From Verrucomicrobiales bacterium (lineage in GTDB: Bacteria; Verrucomicrobiota; Verrucomicrobiia; Verrucomicrobiales; DEV007), in the NCBI GenBank assembly GCA_002698785.1, contig PAAG01000050.1:1-62017 (forward strand): DNA of 62,017 nt, in the 5' to 3' direction. The position numbers were made by a program, and so were the translations under genes. The notes below the pieces were generated by a model. The model worked only from the letters and a program-made list of their open reading frames with translations, had not been told where the DNA came from and ran no database searches. This document shows positions 24,110-34,483 of the stretch, piece by piece. Within the stretch, counting starts at the first letter, position 1; each line of letters opens with the position of its first letter.

Positions 24110-27055
24110 ATGAAAAAAGCCCTGACGATCGCGATCGCCTTGTTCTTTCAGTTTTCCCATGCGCAGGAAGACTGGAAACTGCAGGAACTGAAATACAACA
24201 ACCCTGGCCTGAAAGTCGACCTTGGCGTCGGCCTTTGGGCATGGCCGTTGCCAATGGACTTTGATGGCGATGGCGACCTCGACCTTGTCGTTTCCTGCCC
24301 TGACAAGCCCTCCAACGGATTCTACTATTTTGAAAACCCCAGTCAGGATCCGAACGAGAAATTTCCCGTTTTCAAAGCCGGAAAACACATTGGTTCCACA
24401 GGACACAATGTCCAGGTCAGCTATGTCGATGGAAAACCACGGGTGCTGAAAGAGAATCTTGAGTACACCGATTTCCTCGGTAAAACCTTCGACAAAACAG
24501 AGAAAATCTACGACGACGCTCGTTTTCACAAAGGGAACACCCGAGCTCGCATGTGGCGCTATGTCGACTGGGAAGGAGATGGAGACCAGGACCTTGTCGT
24601 TGGAGTTGGCGACTGGTCCGATTACGTGTGGGACCAAGCCTACGACAGCCAGGGGCGCTGGAGGAACGGACCACTGCACGGCTACGTTTATCTCATCGAG
24701 AACGACAACGGAGAATACTCAAAGAACCCGGTGAAGATCAACGCAGGCGGATCGCCCATCGATGTGTTTGGTTGGCCCAGTCCTAATTTCGCAGACTTCG
24801 ACGGCGATGGCGACCTCGACCTCCTCTGTGGTGAGTTTCTCGACGGCTTTACCTACTTCGAGAACATCGGAACGCGTGAAGAGCCCACTTATGCCAGTGG
24901 CTTCAAACTCACCGACGACACCGGAAAGCCGCTCGTCATGCATCTCCAGATGATTACTCCTATCGCTATCGATTGGGACCAGGACGGAGATCAGGATTTG
25001 ATTGTTGGCGACGAAGACGGACGTGTCGCCCTTGTGGAAAACGTCTCAACTGACACACAGAAGACACCGGTCTTCAAAGCTCCTGTCTATTTTCAGCAGA
25101 AAGCGGACACTCTCAAATTCGGTGCGCTGGCTACTCCCTTTGCGCATGACTGGGATGGAGATGGAGACGAAGACATCGTTTGCGGAAATACAGCAGGAAA
25201 TATCGCCATTTTCACCAACCTCGACGGAAAAGGCACGAAGTGGAGTGCTCCTGAGTTGGTGGAAGCCGATGGGCGTGAATTTCGAATCCTCGCCGGTGAG
25301 AGCGGCTCCATCCAGGGACCAGCCGAAGCCAAGTGGGGCTACACGACCCTCTCGGTTGCTGACTGGGATTCTGACGGAAATGACGACATCATCGTGAATT
25401 CGATCTGGCCCAAACTGGTGATGCTCCGTAATACCGGAGACGGACTAACCGAACAGCCTCTCCCCTTTTGGACGGAGGAGTCAGCGCCTGATTTCTACTG
25501 GTGGAAAGACAAAGCCGAAAACCTCCAGACCCAGTGGCGCACCACTCCACTAGCCACAGACTTTGACGGAGATGGAAAACTCGACCTCGTGATTCTCGAT
25601 CAGGAAGGGTACCTGACCTGCCAGAGCAGAGCGACCGAAGAGACGCGAATTTTCATCGACGAAGACAACCAACCCATTCGCCTCAACTCACAGACAGCTG
25701 GCCGTAGTGGACGCGTGAAGCTCGATGTCGTCGACTGGGACATGGACGGTCGCCTCGACATCATCGTGAACAGTGAGAATGCAGCATGGTGGCGTAACTG
25801 TGAGGATCGCGATGGGAAGATCGTTCTGAAAAAGATCGGTAATCTCGCAGACCGAAAAGTCTCCGGACACACATCCAGTCCTACAGCTTGCGATTTTGAT
25901 CAAGACGGAAAACCTGACTTGGTTGTCGGTGCCGAGAATGGCAGGATCTACTTCATCAAGCACGACGACTGCATCCAATATTCCGACGACAAACTCCAGG
26001 CTCGTTCGGCCAAGACTCCTGCCAAGCCGAAGTTCTCCGGTTTTGTCAGCGAGGGCTTCATTTATGAAAAGGCGTCTTTCCCCCAGTGCCATGCTTCCAC
26101 AATCGTGGAGACACCTCGCGGTCTTGTAGCGGCATGGTTCGGAGGAACAAAAGAGAAAGATCCAGATGTGGGTATCTGGACCAGCTACAACGATGGCAGA
26201 GGCTGGTCATCTCCCAAAGAGTGGGCCAATGGAATCCAGCACGCGGACCTTCGCTACCCATGCTGGAATCCGGTTCTCTTTCAGCCACCTGGCGACAATC
26301 CATTGATGCTCTTCTTCAAAGTGGGACCAAACCCAGCCGACTGGTGGGGCGAGGTAATGGTCAGCTACGATGCGGGACGTTCTTTCCGCGACCGAGTCCG
26401 CCTTCCGGAAGGCATTCATGGACCGGTTCGCTCGAAGCCGGTTCTCCTTCCTAACGGAAAGCTTCTCAGCCCCAGCTCTACAGAACACAACGACGACTGG
26501 CGCATGCACTACGAGATCATGCAAAACTTTGATGATCCGGAGATTGGCAACACATGGAAGCGCGTCGAGCCAGAAGAGCAACCATTCCAGGTGATCCAGC
26601 CATCTTTTCTCACACACCCTGATGGGACGATTCAGGCGCTGTTACGATCAAAGAACGAAAAGATCATCGAGAGCTACTCGAAGGACAATGGCCTAACCTG
26701 GTCACCTATGGAGCCTACGATGCTCCCGAATAATAACTCCGGCATCGAAGCCCTGACACTACAAGACGGCCGTCACCTGCTCCTCTATAACCACATGGGT
26801 GGACGAAAGGATAGAAAAGACGGCTGGGGCAAGCGCAATGTCATTCACCTGGCGATCAGCGATGATGGAAAAGAGTGGAAGGCGGCCGCAATTGTCGAAG
26901 AGACTGACAAGGGCGAGTTCTCCTACCCTGCCATGATCCAAGCTGAAGATGGCATGATCCACATGACCTACACCTGGAAGAGACAAAAGGTGAAGCATGT
27001 GGTCGTTGATCCCAAAGGGTTAGAAGCGAAGCCGATTTCAGAATTCGACAAGTAA
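24110..27055 (+). CDS. Exported FG-GAP/VCBS repeat protein with C-terminal sialidase (BNR) domain
   Basis: The protein has 981 residues with a signal peptide (MKKALTIAIALFFQFSHA). The first two-thirds holds about nine FG-GAP/VCBS repeats with calcium loops such as DFDGDGDLDLV, DWEGDGDQDLVVG, DWDQDGDQDLIVG and DFDQDGKPDLVVG. These form a beta-propeller. The last 330 residues read as an exo-sialidase-type BNR domain: GLVAAWFGGTKE, then Asp-box-like repeats SYNDGRGW, SYDAGRSF and SKDNGLTW. The classical Arg triad cannot be confirmed by eye. The ATG at 24110 is preferred over upstream in-frame codons because it gives the signal peptide. It likely acts in the periplasm or on the surface on a sulfated glycan, together with the sulfatases that follow. 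Confidence 0.82.
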   Translation: MKKALTIAIALFFQFSHAQEDWKLQELKYNNPGLKVDLGVGLWAWPLPMDFDGDGDLDLVVSCPDKPSNGFYYFENPSQDPNEKFPVFKAGKHIGSTGHNVQVSYVDGKPRVLKENLEYTDFLGKTFDKTEKIYDDARFHKGNTRARMWRYVDWEGDGDQDLVVGVGDWSDYVWDQAYDSQGRWRNGPLHGYVYLIENDNGEYSKNPVKINAGGSPIDVFGWPSPNFADFDGDGDLDLLCGEFLDGFTYFENIGTREEPTYASGFKLTDDTGKPLVMHLQMITPIAIDWDQDGDQDLIVGDEDGRVALVENVSTDTQKTPVFKAPVYFQQKADTLKFGALATPFAHDWDGDGDEDIVCGNTAGNIAIFTNLDGKGTKWSAPELVEADGREFRILAGESGSIQGPAEAKWGYTTLSVADWDSDGNDDIIVNSIWPKLVMLRNTGDGLTEQPLPFWTEESAPDFYWWKDKAENLQTQWRTTPLATDFDGDGKLDLVILDQEGYLTCQSRATEETRIFIDEDNQPIRLNSQTAGRSGRVKLDVVDWDMDGRLDIIVNSENAAWWRNCEDRDGKIVLKKIGNLADRKVSGHTSSPTACDFDQDGKPDLVVGAENGRIYFIKHDDCIQYSDDKLQARSAKTPAKPKFSGFVSEGFIYEKASFPQCHASTIVETPRGLVAAWFGGTKEKDPDVGIWTSYNDGRGWSSPKEWANGIQHADLRYPCWNPVLFQPPGDNPLMLFFKVGPNPADWWGEVMVSYDAGRSFRDRVRLPEGIHGPVRSKPVLLPNGKLLSPSSTEHNDDWRMHYEIMQNFDDPEIGNTWKRVEPEEQPFQVIQPSFLTHPDGTIQALLRSKNEKIIESYSKDNGLTWSPMEPTMLPNNNSGIEALTLQDGRHLLLYNHMGGRKDRKDGWGKRNVIHLAISDDGKEWKAAAIVEETDKGEFSYPAMIQAEDGMIHMTYTWKRQKVKHVVVDPKGLEAKPISEFDK

Positions 27056-27067
27056 TTGGAGAGTTCG

Positions 27068-28501
27068 ATGCGATTTCTATTATCTGCATTACTCGTTTTT
27101 CTTGGCTCGTCTGTTTACGCAGGCGGGCCAAATGTGATTTTCATCTTCGCCGACGACCTCGGTTGGGGTGACATCGGTTGTTACGGGAATGAGTGGTTTG
27201 AGACCCCTCACCTGGACAAGTTGGCGGTAGAAGGAATGCGTTTCACGAACGCTTATGCCGCCGCCCCGATCTGTTCTGCGTCGCGAGCGGGCGTGTTGAC
27301 AGGAAAGACTCCCGCTCGTCTTGGCTTCGAGTTTGTCACCAAACACGAAGAGGGATATCAGCCCATCGAGGCTCCTCTACGAGCACCGCCCTACACCATG
27401 AACCTTCCACTGGAAGAAGTGACGATTCCTGAAATGATCAGCGACCGGGACACCGGCTTCTTTGGAAAATGGCATCTCAACAAGCACCACAACGGCTACC
27501 TTGGCTGGAGTCCTACTCACGGGCCAAAGGCACAAGGATTCGATGTCGCGATCGAAGACTTTGGCAGTCACCCTTACTCCTATCGAGGAAAGAATGCAGA
27601 CCGATCTTTTCTCGATCTGCCGAAAGGTGAATTCCCGACCGACGCGGTGACGGAAAACGCAATTGAGTTTCTCCGAGCTCCCCATGAGCAACCGTTCTTT
27701 CTGATGGTGTCTCACTTCTACGTGCACGACCCGATCCACACTCGGGTGAAGTGGTTGCACGATCACTATCTCGAAAAGATTCCCGATACACATCCAAGAA
27801 AAGCGATCCTCGCTCACTACGGCGCAATGGTTACCGCTCTCGATCATTATGTCGGGCAAGTCGTAGCGGCAGTTGACGAGCATCTCGGCGATGAAAAGAA
27901 CCTCATCATCTTTACATCAGACAATGGAGGTCATCCCAATTACTTCGGCAATGCGCCCCTGCGTGGCAGTAAATGGAACCTCTATGAAGGCGGCATTCGC
28001 GTCCCCTTTATCGCGCGATGGAAAGACACCATAGCAAAAGAAAGTGTGAATGACACGCCAGTCTGGTCGCTCGACATCGCTCCTAGCGTAGCCGAGTTGG
28101 CTAATGTGGAAATCCCTGACAATGTCGACGGCCAGTCCCTTCTGCCGATTCTTCAGGAATCTTCGACTTCCACCGAGGGGCGAACATTCATCTGGCACTT
28201 TCCTTATTACCACCCCGAGAAAGGCTACTCCGAAGCTCCTCTGACAATCGGAAGTGATGACGGCGTGACGAGCAAGACGAAACCCCACTCCGCCATTCGA
28301 AAAGGAGACTGGAAGCTGCTCCACTTTTACGAGGACGGCCGGAACGAACTCTACTTTCTCCCCGACGATCTCTCCGAAGAGAACGACCTTTCTGAAGCCG
28401 AACCGGAAGTGGCAAAGCGTCTCTTGGAGGAACTCCAGAAAAGCCTCGAAGAAGCGCACGCGCGTTTCCCTGACAAAAACCCGAACTACCATAATCAATG
28501 A
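27068..28501 (+). CDS. Exported sulfatase (formylglycine type) 1
   Basis: The protein has 477 residues with a signal peptide (MRFLLSALLVFLGSSVYA). The alkaline-phosphatase-fold sulfatase pattern is complete: metal-binding FADDLGWGD (Asp29 and Asp30), the maturation motif C69-S-A-S-R followed by AGVLTGK, FFGKWHL, FTSDNGGH, and LRGSKWNLYEGGIRVP. Cys69 must be converted to formylglycine by an FGE- or anSME-type enzyme, not encoded here. The ATG at 27068 has GGAGAG in front. It removes sulfate esters from a polymer fragment; similar proteins are often annotated as N-acetylgalactosamine or arylsulfatases. It overlaps the next gene by 4 bases. Confidence 0.9.
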   Translation: MRFLLSALLVFLGSSVYAGGPNVIFIFADDLGWGDIGCYGNEWFETPHLDKLAVEGMRFTNAYAAAPICSASRAGVLTGKTPARLGFEFVTKHEEGYQPIEAPLRAPPYTMNLPLEEVTIPEMISDRDTGFFGKWHLNKHHNGYLGWSPTHGPKAQGFDVAIEDFGSHPYSYRGKNADRSFLDLPKGEFPTDAVTENAIEFLRAPHEQPFFLMVSHFYVHDPIHTRVKWLHDHYLEKIPDTHPRKAILAHYGAMVTALDHYVGQVVAAVDEHLGDEKNLIIFTSDNGGHPNYFGNAPLRGSKWNLYEGGIRVPFIARWKDTIAKESVNDTPVWSLDIAPSVAELANVEIPDNVDGQSLLPILQESSTSTEGRTFIWHFPYYHPEKGYSEAPLTIGSDDGVTSKTKPHSAIRKGDWKLLHFYEDGRNELYFLPDDLSEENDLSEAEPEVAKRLLEELQKSLEEAHARFPDKNPNYHNQ

Positions 28502-29913
28502 AGTTCACTTTCCTCGCTATCTCGCTGCTCTTTTCTTCACTCTCCATCGCAGGAGAAAAGAACGTGCTTTTTATCGTCTGCGATGACCTCAATTGTGCCA
28601 TCAGCCCTTACGGCGACAAAACCGCAGTGACTCCGAATTTGGACCGTCTTGCAGCGCAGGGAGTCACCTTCAATAGAGCCTACTGCCAGCAAGCCGTTTG
28701 CAATCCTTCGCGAGCCTCTTTTCTCACCGGCAAACTCCCGAGTGCCACAGGTGTAGACGATCTCAGCAAACACTTCCGGACAAAACTCCCCGACGTAGTC
28801 ACGCTACCACAGGCGTTTCTAAACGATGGCTATTTCACCCAGTGCGTTGGAAAGATTTTCCACAACATGGGAGACACAAAAGATCGCCAGTCGTGGTCGG
28901 TGGATGAATATCTTCATGAAGGCCCCCACTCGGCTGACACGATATACAACCAGATGCCGAAGACGCCTGACACCCCAAAATATAAAGCGCCGGTAACCGA
29001 GTCCCCAGAAGTCCCTGACACTGCCTACAAAGACGGGCGCATCACAGAACGAGCCGTTGACGCAATTCTTCGATCTAGTGAGAAGGGAAAGCCTTTCTTC
29101 CTCGCCGTCGGTTTCTGGCGCCCTCACCTCCCCTTTGTCGCTCCGAAGAAATACTGGGATCTCTACGATCCACTATCAATCCCATACGCAAGCCCAACCG
29201 ACCCACCAGCCAGGGTTCCGGAGATTGCACTTCACCCTAACAAGGAAGTGCATGGATACGGAGAAGTACCTGAAGGCCCCATTACCCCCGAACTCGAACA
29301 ACACCTCCGCCACGGATACTATGCGTCGATCAGTTTCATTGATGCACAGGTAGGTCAGCTACTCGACGCGCTGAAGAAGGCTAAGATCGCAAAGGACACG
29401 ATCATTGTTTTCACCAGTGATCACGGATATCACCTTGGCGAACACGACCTGTGGGCAAAAACGACCAACTTCGAACTGGACGCCCGTGTTCCTCTGATCA
29501 TCGCCGATCCTTCCCGCCCGAAAAACCATGGGACTACCACCGACTCACTCGCTGAGTTGATGGATCTCATTCCGACGCTAACCGAACTGGCCGGCGTGCC
29601 CACTCCATCCGGGCAGCACGGTGCCAGCCAGGTCCCGGCGATGATGGATCCAGCCACCATGGTCAAAGAGTATGCTCGCACTCAACATCAGCACCCCTTT
29701 TACGGAAAATCCGGCGCGACCCACATGGGTTATTCCCTCAGAACGGACCGATGGCGCTACACAGAATGGCACAACATCAAATCCGGAGAAATCGACGATT
29801 ACGAACTTTACGATCACAATCAGGATGGAATGGAATCCGTTAACGTAGCTCAAGACAATCCGGATGTCCTAAAAGAGCTCTCACCAATCCTGAAAGAAAA
29901 GTTCCAGTATTAG
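28498..29913 (+). CDS. Exported sulfatase 2 (iduronate-2-sulfatase-like)
   Basis: The protein has 471 residues with a signal peptide (MKFTFLAISLLFSSLSIA). Sulfatase motifs: FIVCDDLN, C68-N-P-S-R followed by ASFLTGK, VGKIFHN, GFWRPHLPFVAPKKYW and FTSDHGYHLGEHDLWAKTT. The GFWRPHLPF and GEHxxWxKxT blocks place it with iduronate-2-sulfatase-type and choline-sulfatase-type enzymes. It is coupled to sulfatase 1 by a 4-base overlap and sulfatase 3 starts one base after its stop. It is probably specific for a different sulfate position than its neighbours. Confidence 0.9.
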   Translation: MKFTFLAISLLFSSLSIAGEKNVLFIVCDDLNCAISPYGDKTAVTPNLDRLAAQGVTFNRAYCQQAVCNPSRASFLTGKLPSATGVDDLSKHFRTKLPDVVTLPQAFLNDGYFTQCVGKIFHNMGDTKDRQSWSVDEYLHEGPHSADTIYNQMPKTPDTPKYKAPVTESPEVPDTAYKDGRITERAVDAILRSSEKGKPFFLAVGFWRPHLPFVAPKKYWDLYDPLSIPYASPTDPPARVPEIALHPNKEVHGYGEVPEGPITPELEQHLRHGYYASISFIDAQVGQLLDALKKAKIAKDTIIVFTSDHGYHLGEHDLWAKTTNFELDARVPLIIADPSRPKNHGTTTDSLAELMDLIPTLTELAGVPTPSGQHGASQVPAMMDPATMVKEYARTQHQHPFYGKSGATHMGYSLRTDRWRYTEWHNIKSGEIDDYELYDHNQDGMESVNVAQDNPDVLKELSPILKEKFQY

Positions 29914-29914
29914 T

Positions 29915-31282
29915 ATGTTCGTCTTTCGCTTTGCTACCGCTCTCGTATTTCTCTTCACAAGCCTGCTGGCGGCACAAGAGAAGCCAAATGTAATCCTCAT
30001 CCTTGCCGATGATCTGGCGATCGGCGACCTATCTCTTTTCAATGATGACCTCTGCGAGACACCGCATATCGATGCCCTGATCGAAGATAGCGTATACTTC
30101 AATCGCGCCTACTCTGGTTCCCCAGTCTGTGCACCATCCAGAGCGGCATTGTTGACAGGTAGATCCCCTCATCGCACGGGAGTCGTTAGCCTGAATCAAA
30201 TCAAGTATCCGGGCCTGACACGTCTCTACAAAGATGAAGTTACACTGGCCAATCTTTTCCAGGAAAACGGATATGCGACGGGACTCGTCGGCAAATGGCA
30301 CTCTGGCAATGGCGAAGGATACCACCCTCTCGATCGTGGCTTTGAGCACTTCGAAGGGTTCAACGCCAGCGTCGATATTAAAACCTATTTTGAATACAAA
30401 CTCGACCTCCAGGGAGATTACCAAGACTTCTCAGGAGAATACCTCACCGACAGCCTGACCAGGCGGGCCATCGCTTATGTGAACGAACACAAGTCAGAAC
30501 CTTTCTTTCTCCATCTAGCTCACTACGCTCCACACCGCCCTCTCAGCGCTCCAGACGAAATGATCGCCAAGTACACGGCTAAAGGAGTCGAAGAAAAGAT
30601 CGCGAAAGTGTACGCAATGGTCGATATCCTCGACAAAGGAATCGGCGAATTGATGACCGAACTGGACCGGCTGAAACTGCGGGAGAAAACAATCGTGATA
30701 TTCTCCAGTGACAATGGCCCGGACCCGATCCCTGGCGAGCGTTTCAACCTCGATATGCGGGGCATGAAATACGAAGTCTACGAGGGCGGAATTCATGTAC
30801 CGTTTCTGGTCAATTGGAAAGGGACTCTCTCTCCTGCGAAGCACGACGAGATCATACAGTTCATCGATGTCTTCCCTACCCTGATGGAAATTTGTTCAAT
30901 AAATCCAGTTCCAGAAACCAGACCCCTAGACGGGGCAAGTTTTGCGGGACTTCTCTCAGAGAAATACGCCCCCGTTTCGTTACCAGAACAACGCTTCTGG
31001 CAATGGAATCGCACGGTCCCCATGTATTCTCACAATGCCGCTATTCGTGAAGGCGACTGGAAGCTCGTTCGCCCATTTGTGACGCGAAATGTCCCTCAAG
31101 GCGAATCACAGGAAGCCCCGATTTTGTATCACCTCGGTCAGGATCCGGCCGAGGACCGCGATGTCGGAGAGTTTAATCCAAATATCCGCGACCGTCTAAA
31201 TGCTCGTCTCGAAGAATGGACAAACGAGATCGAATCCGATCGGCGCCGGAACCCTGACACCCCCACCGCCATCTCTGAATGA
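29915..31282 (+). CDS. Exported sulfatase 3
   Basis: The protein has 455 residues with a signal peptide (MFVFRFATALVFLFTSLLAA). It has ILADDLAIGD, C72-A-P-S-R followed by AALLTGRSPHRTG, LVGKWHSG, HLAHYAPHRPL, FSSDNGPDP and MRGMKYEVYEGGIHVPF. All are typical of the arylsulfatase A family. Three sulfatases of clearly different subtypes in a row point to a glycan with several kinds of sulfate esters. It overlaps the symporter gene by 4 bases. Confidence 0.9.
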   Translation: MFVFRFATALVFLFTSLLAAQEKPNVILILADDLAIGDLSLFNDDLCETPHIDALIEDSVYFNRAYSGSPVCAPSRAALLTGRSPHRTGVVSLNQIKYPGLTRLYKDEVTLANLFQENGYATGLVGKWHSGNGEGYHPLDRGFEHFEGFNASVDIKTYFEYKLDLQGDYQDFSGEYLTDSLTRRAIAYVNEHKSEPFFLHLAHYAPHRPLSAPDEMIAKYTAKGVEEKIAKVYAMVDILDKGIGELMTELDRLKLREKTIVIFSSDNGPDPIPGERFNLDMRGMKYEVYEGGIHVPFLVNWKGTLSPAKHDEIIQFIDVFPTLMEICSINPVPETRPLDGASFAGLLSEKYAPVSLPEQRFWQWNRTVPMYSHNAAIREGDWKLVRPFVTRNVPQGESQEAPILYHLGQDPAEDRDVGEFNPNIRDRLNARLEEWTNEIESDRRRNPDTPTAISE

Positions 31283-32745
31283 AGACTTTTGACCTCCTTG
31301 TTTTAGTTATCTATCTCGTAGTCGTTGTCGGGCTAGGCATCTGGCTGGCGAAGCGCTCAAAGACCACCGATGGATTCATGTCGGCAGGTGGTGCCCTTCC
31401 CGGCTGGGCCGTCGGCCTCTCAATTTTCGGGACCTTCGTGAGCAGTATCAGCTTTCTCGCCAATCCGGGAAAAGCATTCGATGCCAACTGGAACCCTTTC
31501 GTTTTTGGATTGTCGCTACCTATAGCGGCCTGGATCGCCACCCGCTATTTCGTTCCCTTCTTTCGCAAGAAAGGAGAAGTCTCCGCATATACCCACTTGG
31601 AGAATCGCTTCGGCCCGTGGGCTCGCGTCTACGCTGTCATCTGTTATCTCCTGACACAGATGGGTCGCGTCGGAACGATTCTCTATCTCGTGGCGCTTGC
31701 GCTCCACCCACTGACTGGATGGAGCGTCGTAACCATCATTATCGTCACAGGTGTTCTGGTCACGATTTACACCCTCATAGGAGGTATTGAGGCTGTGATC
31801 TGGACAGATGTGGTGCAGAGCATCGTGCTCACCTTGGGAATTTTTCTCTGCCTGGGTGTCATCTTCTTCGGAATGCCTGAAGGCCCGGGCCAGGTGTTTA
31901 CGATAGCCGCAGAGTCGGACAAATTCTCTCTAGGCAGCTATGGGGTCTCACTCTCGGAACCGACGTTCTGGGTCATCCTGATTTTTGGCCTCTTCATTAA
32001 CCTGCAGAATTTCGGGATCGACCAGAGCTACGTGCAACGCTATGCCACGGCAAAAAGTGAGGATGCCGCAAAGAAAAGCGTGTGGCTCGGTGCTCTTCTC
32101 TACGTCCCGATCTCAGCCCTCCTTTTCCTGATCGGCACGGGTTTGTTCGCTTTTTACCAGGCCCAGCCAGATCTTTTACCTGATACAATTGAGAAAGGTG
32201 ATCGCGTCTTCCCTCATTTCATAGCCGCCGAGTTGCCCACCGGAATCACCGGCCTACTCATCGCGGCCGTCCTCGCTGCCGCGATGAGCTCCGTCGACTC
32301 TTCTCTCAATGGCTCCGCTACCCTGATCTGGTGCGATCTGGTGAAAAGATTTCGAAAAGAACCAGCCTCCGAAGAAACAGGAATGAAAGTCCTCCATGGA
32401 GCTACTATCGCGTTCGGAATCGTTGGCACCTGCGCGGCACTTGCCATGATTCGCGTAGAAAGCGCCCTCGATGCCTGGTGGAAAATCTCGTCAATTTTCT
32501 CCGGCGGGATCCTCGGTCTGTTCCTACTCGGCCTAATCGTGAAAAAGGCACACAATGTAGCAGCAGTCACTGGGGTTACGGTCGGGGTCCTGATCATCTT
32601 TTGGCTCACCGCAGCCGGACAAGGATGGCTTCCTGAGTCACTGAAGCCTGCTCTTCACGGGAATCTCACCATCGTAGTCGGGACCCTGTCGATCTTCCTG
32701 GTTGGCTTACTCGTGAGCCAACTCACTTCGAAATCACGTGCATGA
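31279..32745 (+). CDS. Sodium:solute symporter (SSS family)
   Basis: The protein has 488 residues with about 13 membrane helices and the SSS start (FDLLVLVIYLVVVVGLGIWLAKR), then GGALPGWAVGLSIFGTFVSS, the Na-binding-type helix, IDQSYVQRYATAKSEDAAKKS, and AAVLAAAMSSVDSSLNGSA. The last block contains the conserved Ser-Ser that helps bind sodium. It imports a product of the upstream extracellular enzymes, most likely a free sugar or sugar acid. SSS proteins are a known sialic-acid transporter class, but specificity cannot be read from sequence. Confidence 0.9.
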   Translation: MKTFDLLVLVIYLVVVVGLGIWLAKRSKTTDGFMSAGGALPGWAVGLSIFGTFVSSISFLANPGKAFDANWNPFVFGLSLPIAAWIATRYFVPFFRKKGEVSAYTHLENRFGPWARVYAVICYLLTQMGRVGTILYLVALALHPLTGWSVVTIIIVTGVLVTIYTLIGGIEAVIWTDVVQSIVLTLGIFLCLGVIFFGMPEGPGQVFTIAAESDKFSLGSYGVSLSEPTFWVILIFGLFINLQNFGIDQSYVQRYATAKSEDAAKKSVWLGALLYVPISALLFLIGTGLFAFYQAQPDLLPDTIEKGDRVFPHFIAAELPTGITGLLIAAVLAAAMSSVDSSLNGSATLIWCDLVKRFRKEPASEETGMKVLHGATIAFGIVGTCAALAMIRVESALDAWWKISSIFSGGILGLFLLGLIVKKAHNVAAVTGVTVGVLIIFWLTAAGQGWLPESLKPALHGNLTIVVGTLSIFLVGLLVSQLTSKSRA

Positions 32746-33575
32746 GATTTCTGGTTCTGGCAGTCTTAGTGTTTTGCAGTTCCGCACTTCGCGCGGAAGA
32801 CAGCATCCCTTACGTAAGTCGCGACGGATCGGACCTGCTTCTGGACATTCATCTTCCCGAAGAGAGTGAAGGAGAGCTCTACCCAACCATCCTTTGGATT
32901 CACGGAGGCGGCTGGCGCCAAGGGTCGAAGGAGAATTGGAAATTGCTCGATTGGTTACCCAAAAACGGATTTGCGGTCGTTTCGATCAATTATCGACTGA
33001 CTAACACAGCGCCATTCCCCGCTCAGATTCAGGATTGTGTCAGTGCTCTGGAGTGGCTCGAAAAACACGGCAGAGAGCACAAAATCGATACCGAGTGTCT
33101 GTATGTGGCAGGACTATCTGCAGGAGCACATCTCGCCTCTCTTCTCGGTACATCAGGAAATCACTTTGCTAAGGAAGGCACCTCCCTCCCCTCGATTCGT
33201 GGCATCCTGCATTTTTTTGGCCCCAGCGATTTCATTTCGATGATGAAATACGCAAAACAACCAACCGATACGCTGAATACTGCCAAGTCTCCGGTCTATG
33301 GCCTCCTTGGTGGCCCGCTTCGCGAAAACGAATCTCTGGCTCGGGAGGCAAGCCCGGTCACCTACTTGGATGCTTCCGATCCCCCTCTCCTCATTCTTGT
33401 GGGCACAGCCGATTCCCTGATGACCCAGCGCCAGTGCAAGCGATTGAATAACGTGGCGCAGGACACCGGGATTACCTCTTCTATCCACACCATCGAGGGC
33501 GCAGGTCACGGTGGTCCCGAATTCAAAGATGACACTCGGCAGAAACTTATCCTCCAATTCCTCACATCATCATGA
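32742..33575 (+). CDS. Exported alpha/beta hydrolase (carbohydrate esterase-like)
   Basis: The protein has 277 residues with a signal peptide (MRFLVLAVLVFCSSALRA). It has oxyanion-hole HGGG (54-57), nucleophile G-L-S126-A-G, an acid Asp in VGTADSLM and a His in GAGHGGPEF. This is the BD-FAE / acetyl-esterase-like family. In this operon it likely removes acetyl or similar groups from the sulfated glycan. It overlaps both neighbours by 4 bases. Confidence 0.85.
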   Translation: MRFLVLAVLVFCSSALRAEDSIPYVSRDGSDLLLDIHLPEESEGELYPTILWIHGGGWRQGSKENWKLLDWLPKNGFAVVSINYRLTNTAPFPAQIQDCVSALEWLEKHGREHKIDTECLYVAGLSAGAHLASLLGTSGNHFAKEGTSLPSIRGILHFFGPSDFISMMKYAKQPTDTLNTAKSPVYGLLGGPLRENESLAREASPVTYLDASDPPLLILVGTADSLMTQRQCKRLNNVAQDTGITSSIHTIEGAGHGGPEFKDDTRQKLILQFLTSS

Positions 33576-34483
33576 CTCCAAAATACACGGGCATTATACC
33601 GCCCATGATCACTCCCCTTTGTAACTACGACGAACTCGACGTTGAGGGGCTGGAACGCCTGATCAACCGCATGATCGATGGCGGAGTTTCCGCACTGTTC
33701 GCACTCGGCACCACGGGAGAAGCTCCCAGCTTGAGTTACCGACTGCGCCGCGAGTTGATCGAACGCACCATGGAGATCGTCGAAGGTAGAGTTCCCGTGC
33801 TCGTAGGAATCACCGATACCTCTCTGATCGAGTCGGCAGCTCTTGCCAGATTTGCTGCGGACAAAGGTGTCGATTCTGTCGTTACCTCGGCACCTTACTA
33901 TTTCTCTTCCGGCCAGCCGGAATTGAAGGATTACCTCGAGCATCTACTTCCTGAACTCCCCGTTCCGTTGATGCTTTACAATATGCCCGCCCTGACAAAG
34001 ACTTCATTTCATCGCGAAGTCGTCGAGTGGGCGCTCGATCAGGAGAAAGTGATCGGGCTCAAGGACAGCTCGGGAGACCTTGTGTATTTTCGAAAGATGC
34101 AGCGTCTCGCCGCGAAGAGCCGCCCCGACTGGTCCCTCCTTGTCGGCCCCGAAGAACTACTCGGCGAAGTCGTTCTCCTCGGCGGTCACGGTGGAGTGAA
34201 CGGCGGAGCAAATCTGCACCCCAGCCTGTATGTCGAACTATTCAGAGCCGCCCTCGACGGCGACTTGCCCAAAGTCCGCGATTTGAGCCAGAAGGTAATG
34301 GCCATCAGTGAGGCCATTTATACCGTCGGTCGCCACGGTTCCGCTATCATCAAGGGCATCAAATGCTCACTGTCCATTCTCGGTATCTGTGACGACTTCA
34401 TGGCTGCACCCTTTTCTCGTTTTCACGACACGGAACGCCGTGTTATTCAGAATCATCTCGAAACCCTTGAAATAACCGCATGA
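33572..34483 (+). CDS. DapA/NanA-superfamily class I aldolase
   Basis: The protein has 303 residues, a TIM barrel of the dihydrodipicolinate synthase / N-acetylneuraminate lyase family. Seen are GTTGE (46-50), the proton-relay Tyr136 in MLYNMPA and the Schiff-base Lys164 in IGLKDSSGD. The substrate may be sialic acid, a 2-keto-3-deoxy sugar acid or a similar compound. True DapA is unlikely, given the catabolic operon with sulfatases, a sialidase-like protein and an SSS importer. It probably cleaves the imported or isomerised sugar to pyruvate and an aldehyde. Overlaps of 4 bases on both sides couple it to its neighbours. Confidence 0.88.
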   Translation: MTPKYTGIIPPMITPLCNYDELDVEGLERLINRMIDGGVSALFALGTTGEAPSLSYRLRRELIERTMEIVEGRVPVLVGITDTSLIESAALARFAADKGVDSVVTSAPYYFSSGQPELKDYLEHLLPELPVPLMLYNMPALTKTSFHREVVEWALDQEKVIGLKDSSGDLVYFRKMQRLAAKSRPDWSLLVGPEELLGEVVLLGGHGGVNGGANLHPSLYVELFRAALDGDLPKVRDLSQKVMAISEAIYTVGRHGSAIIKGIKCSLSILGICDDFMAAPFSRFHDTERRVIQNHLETLEITA

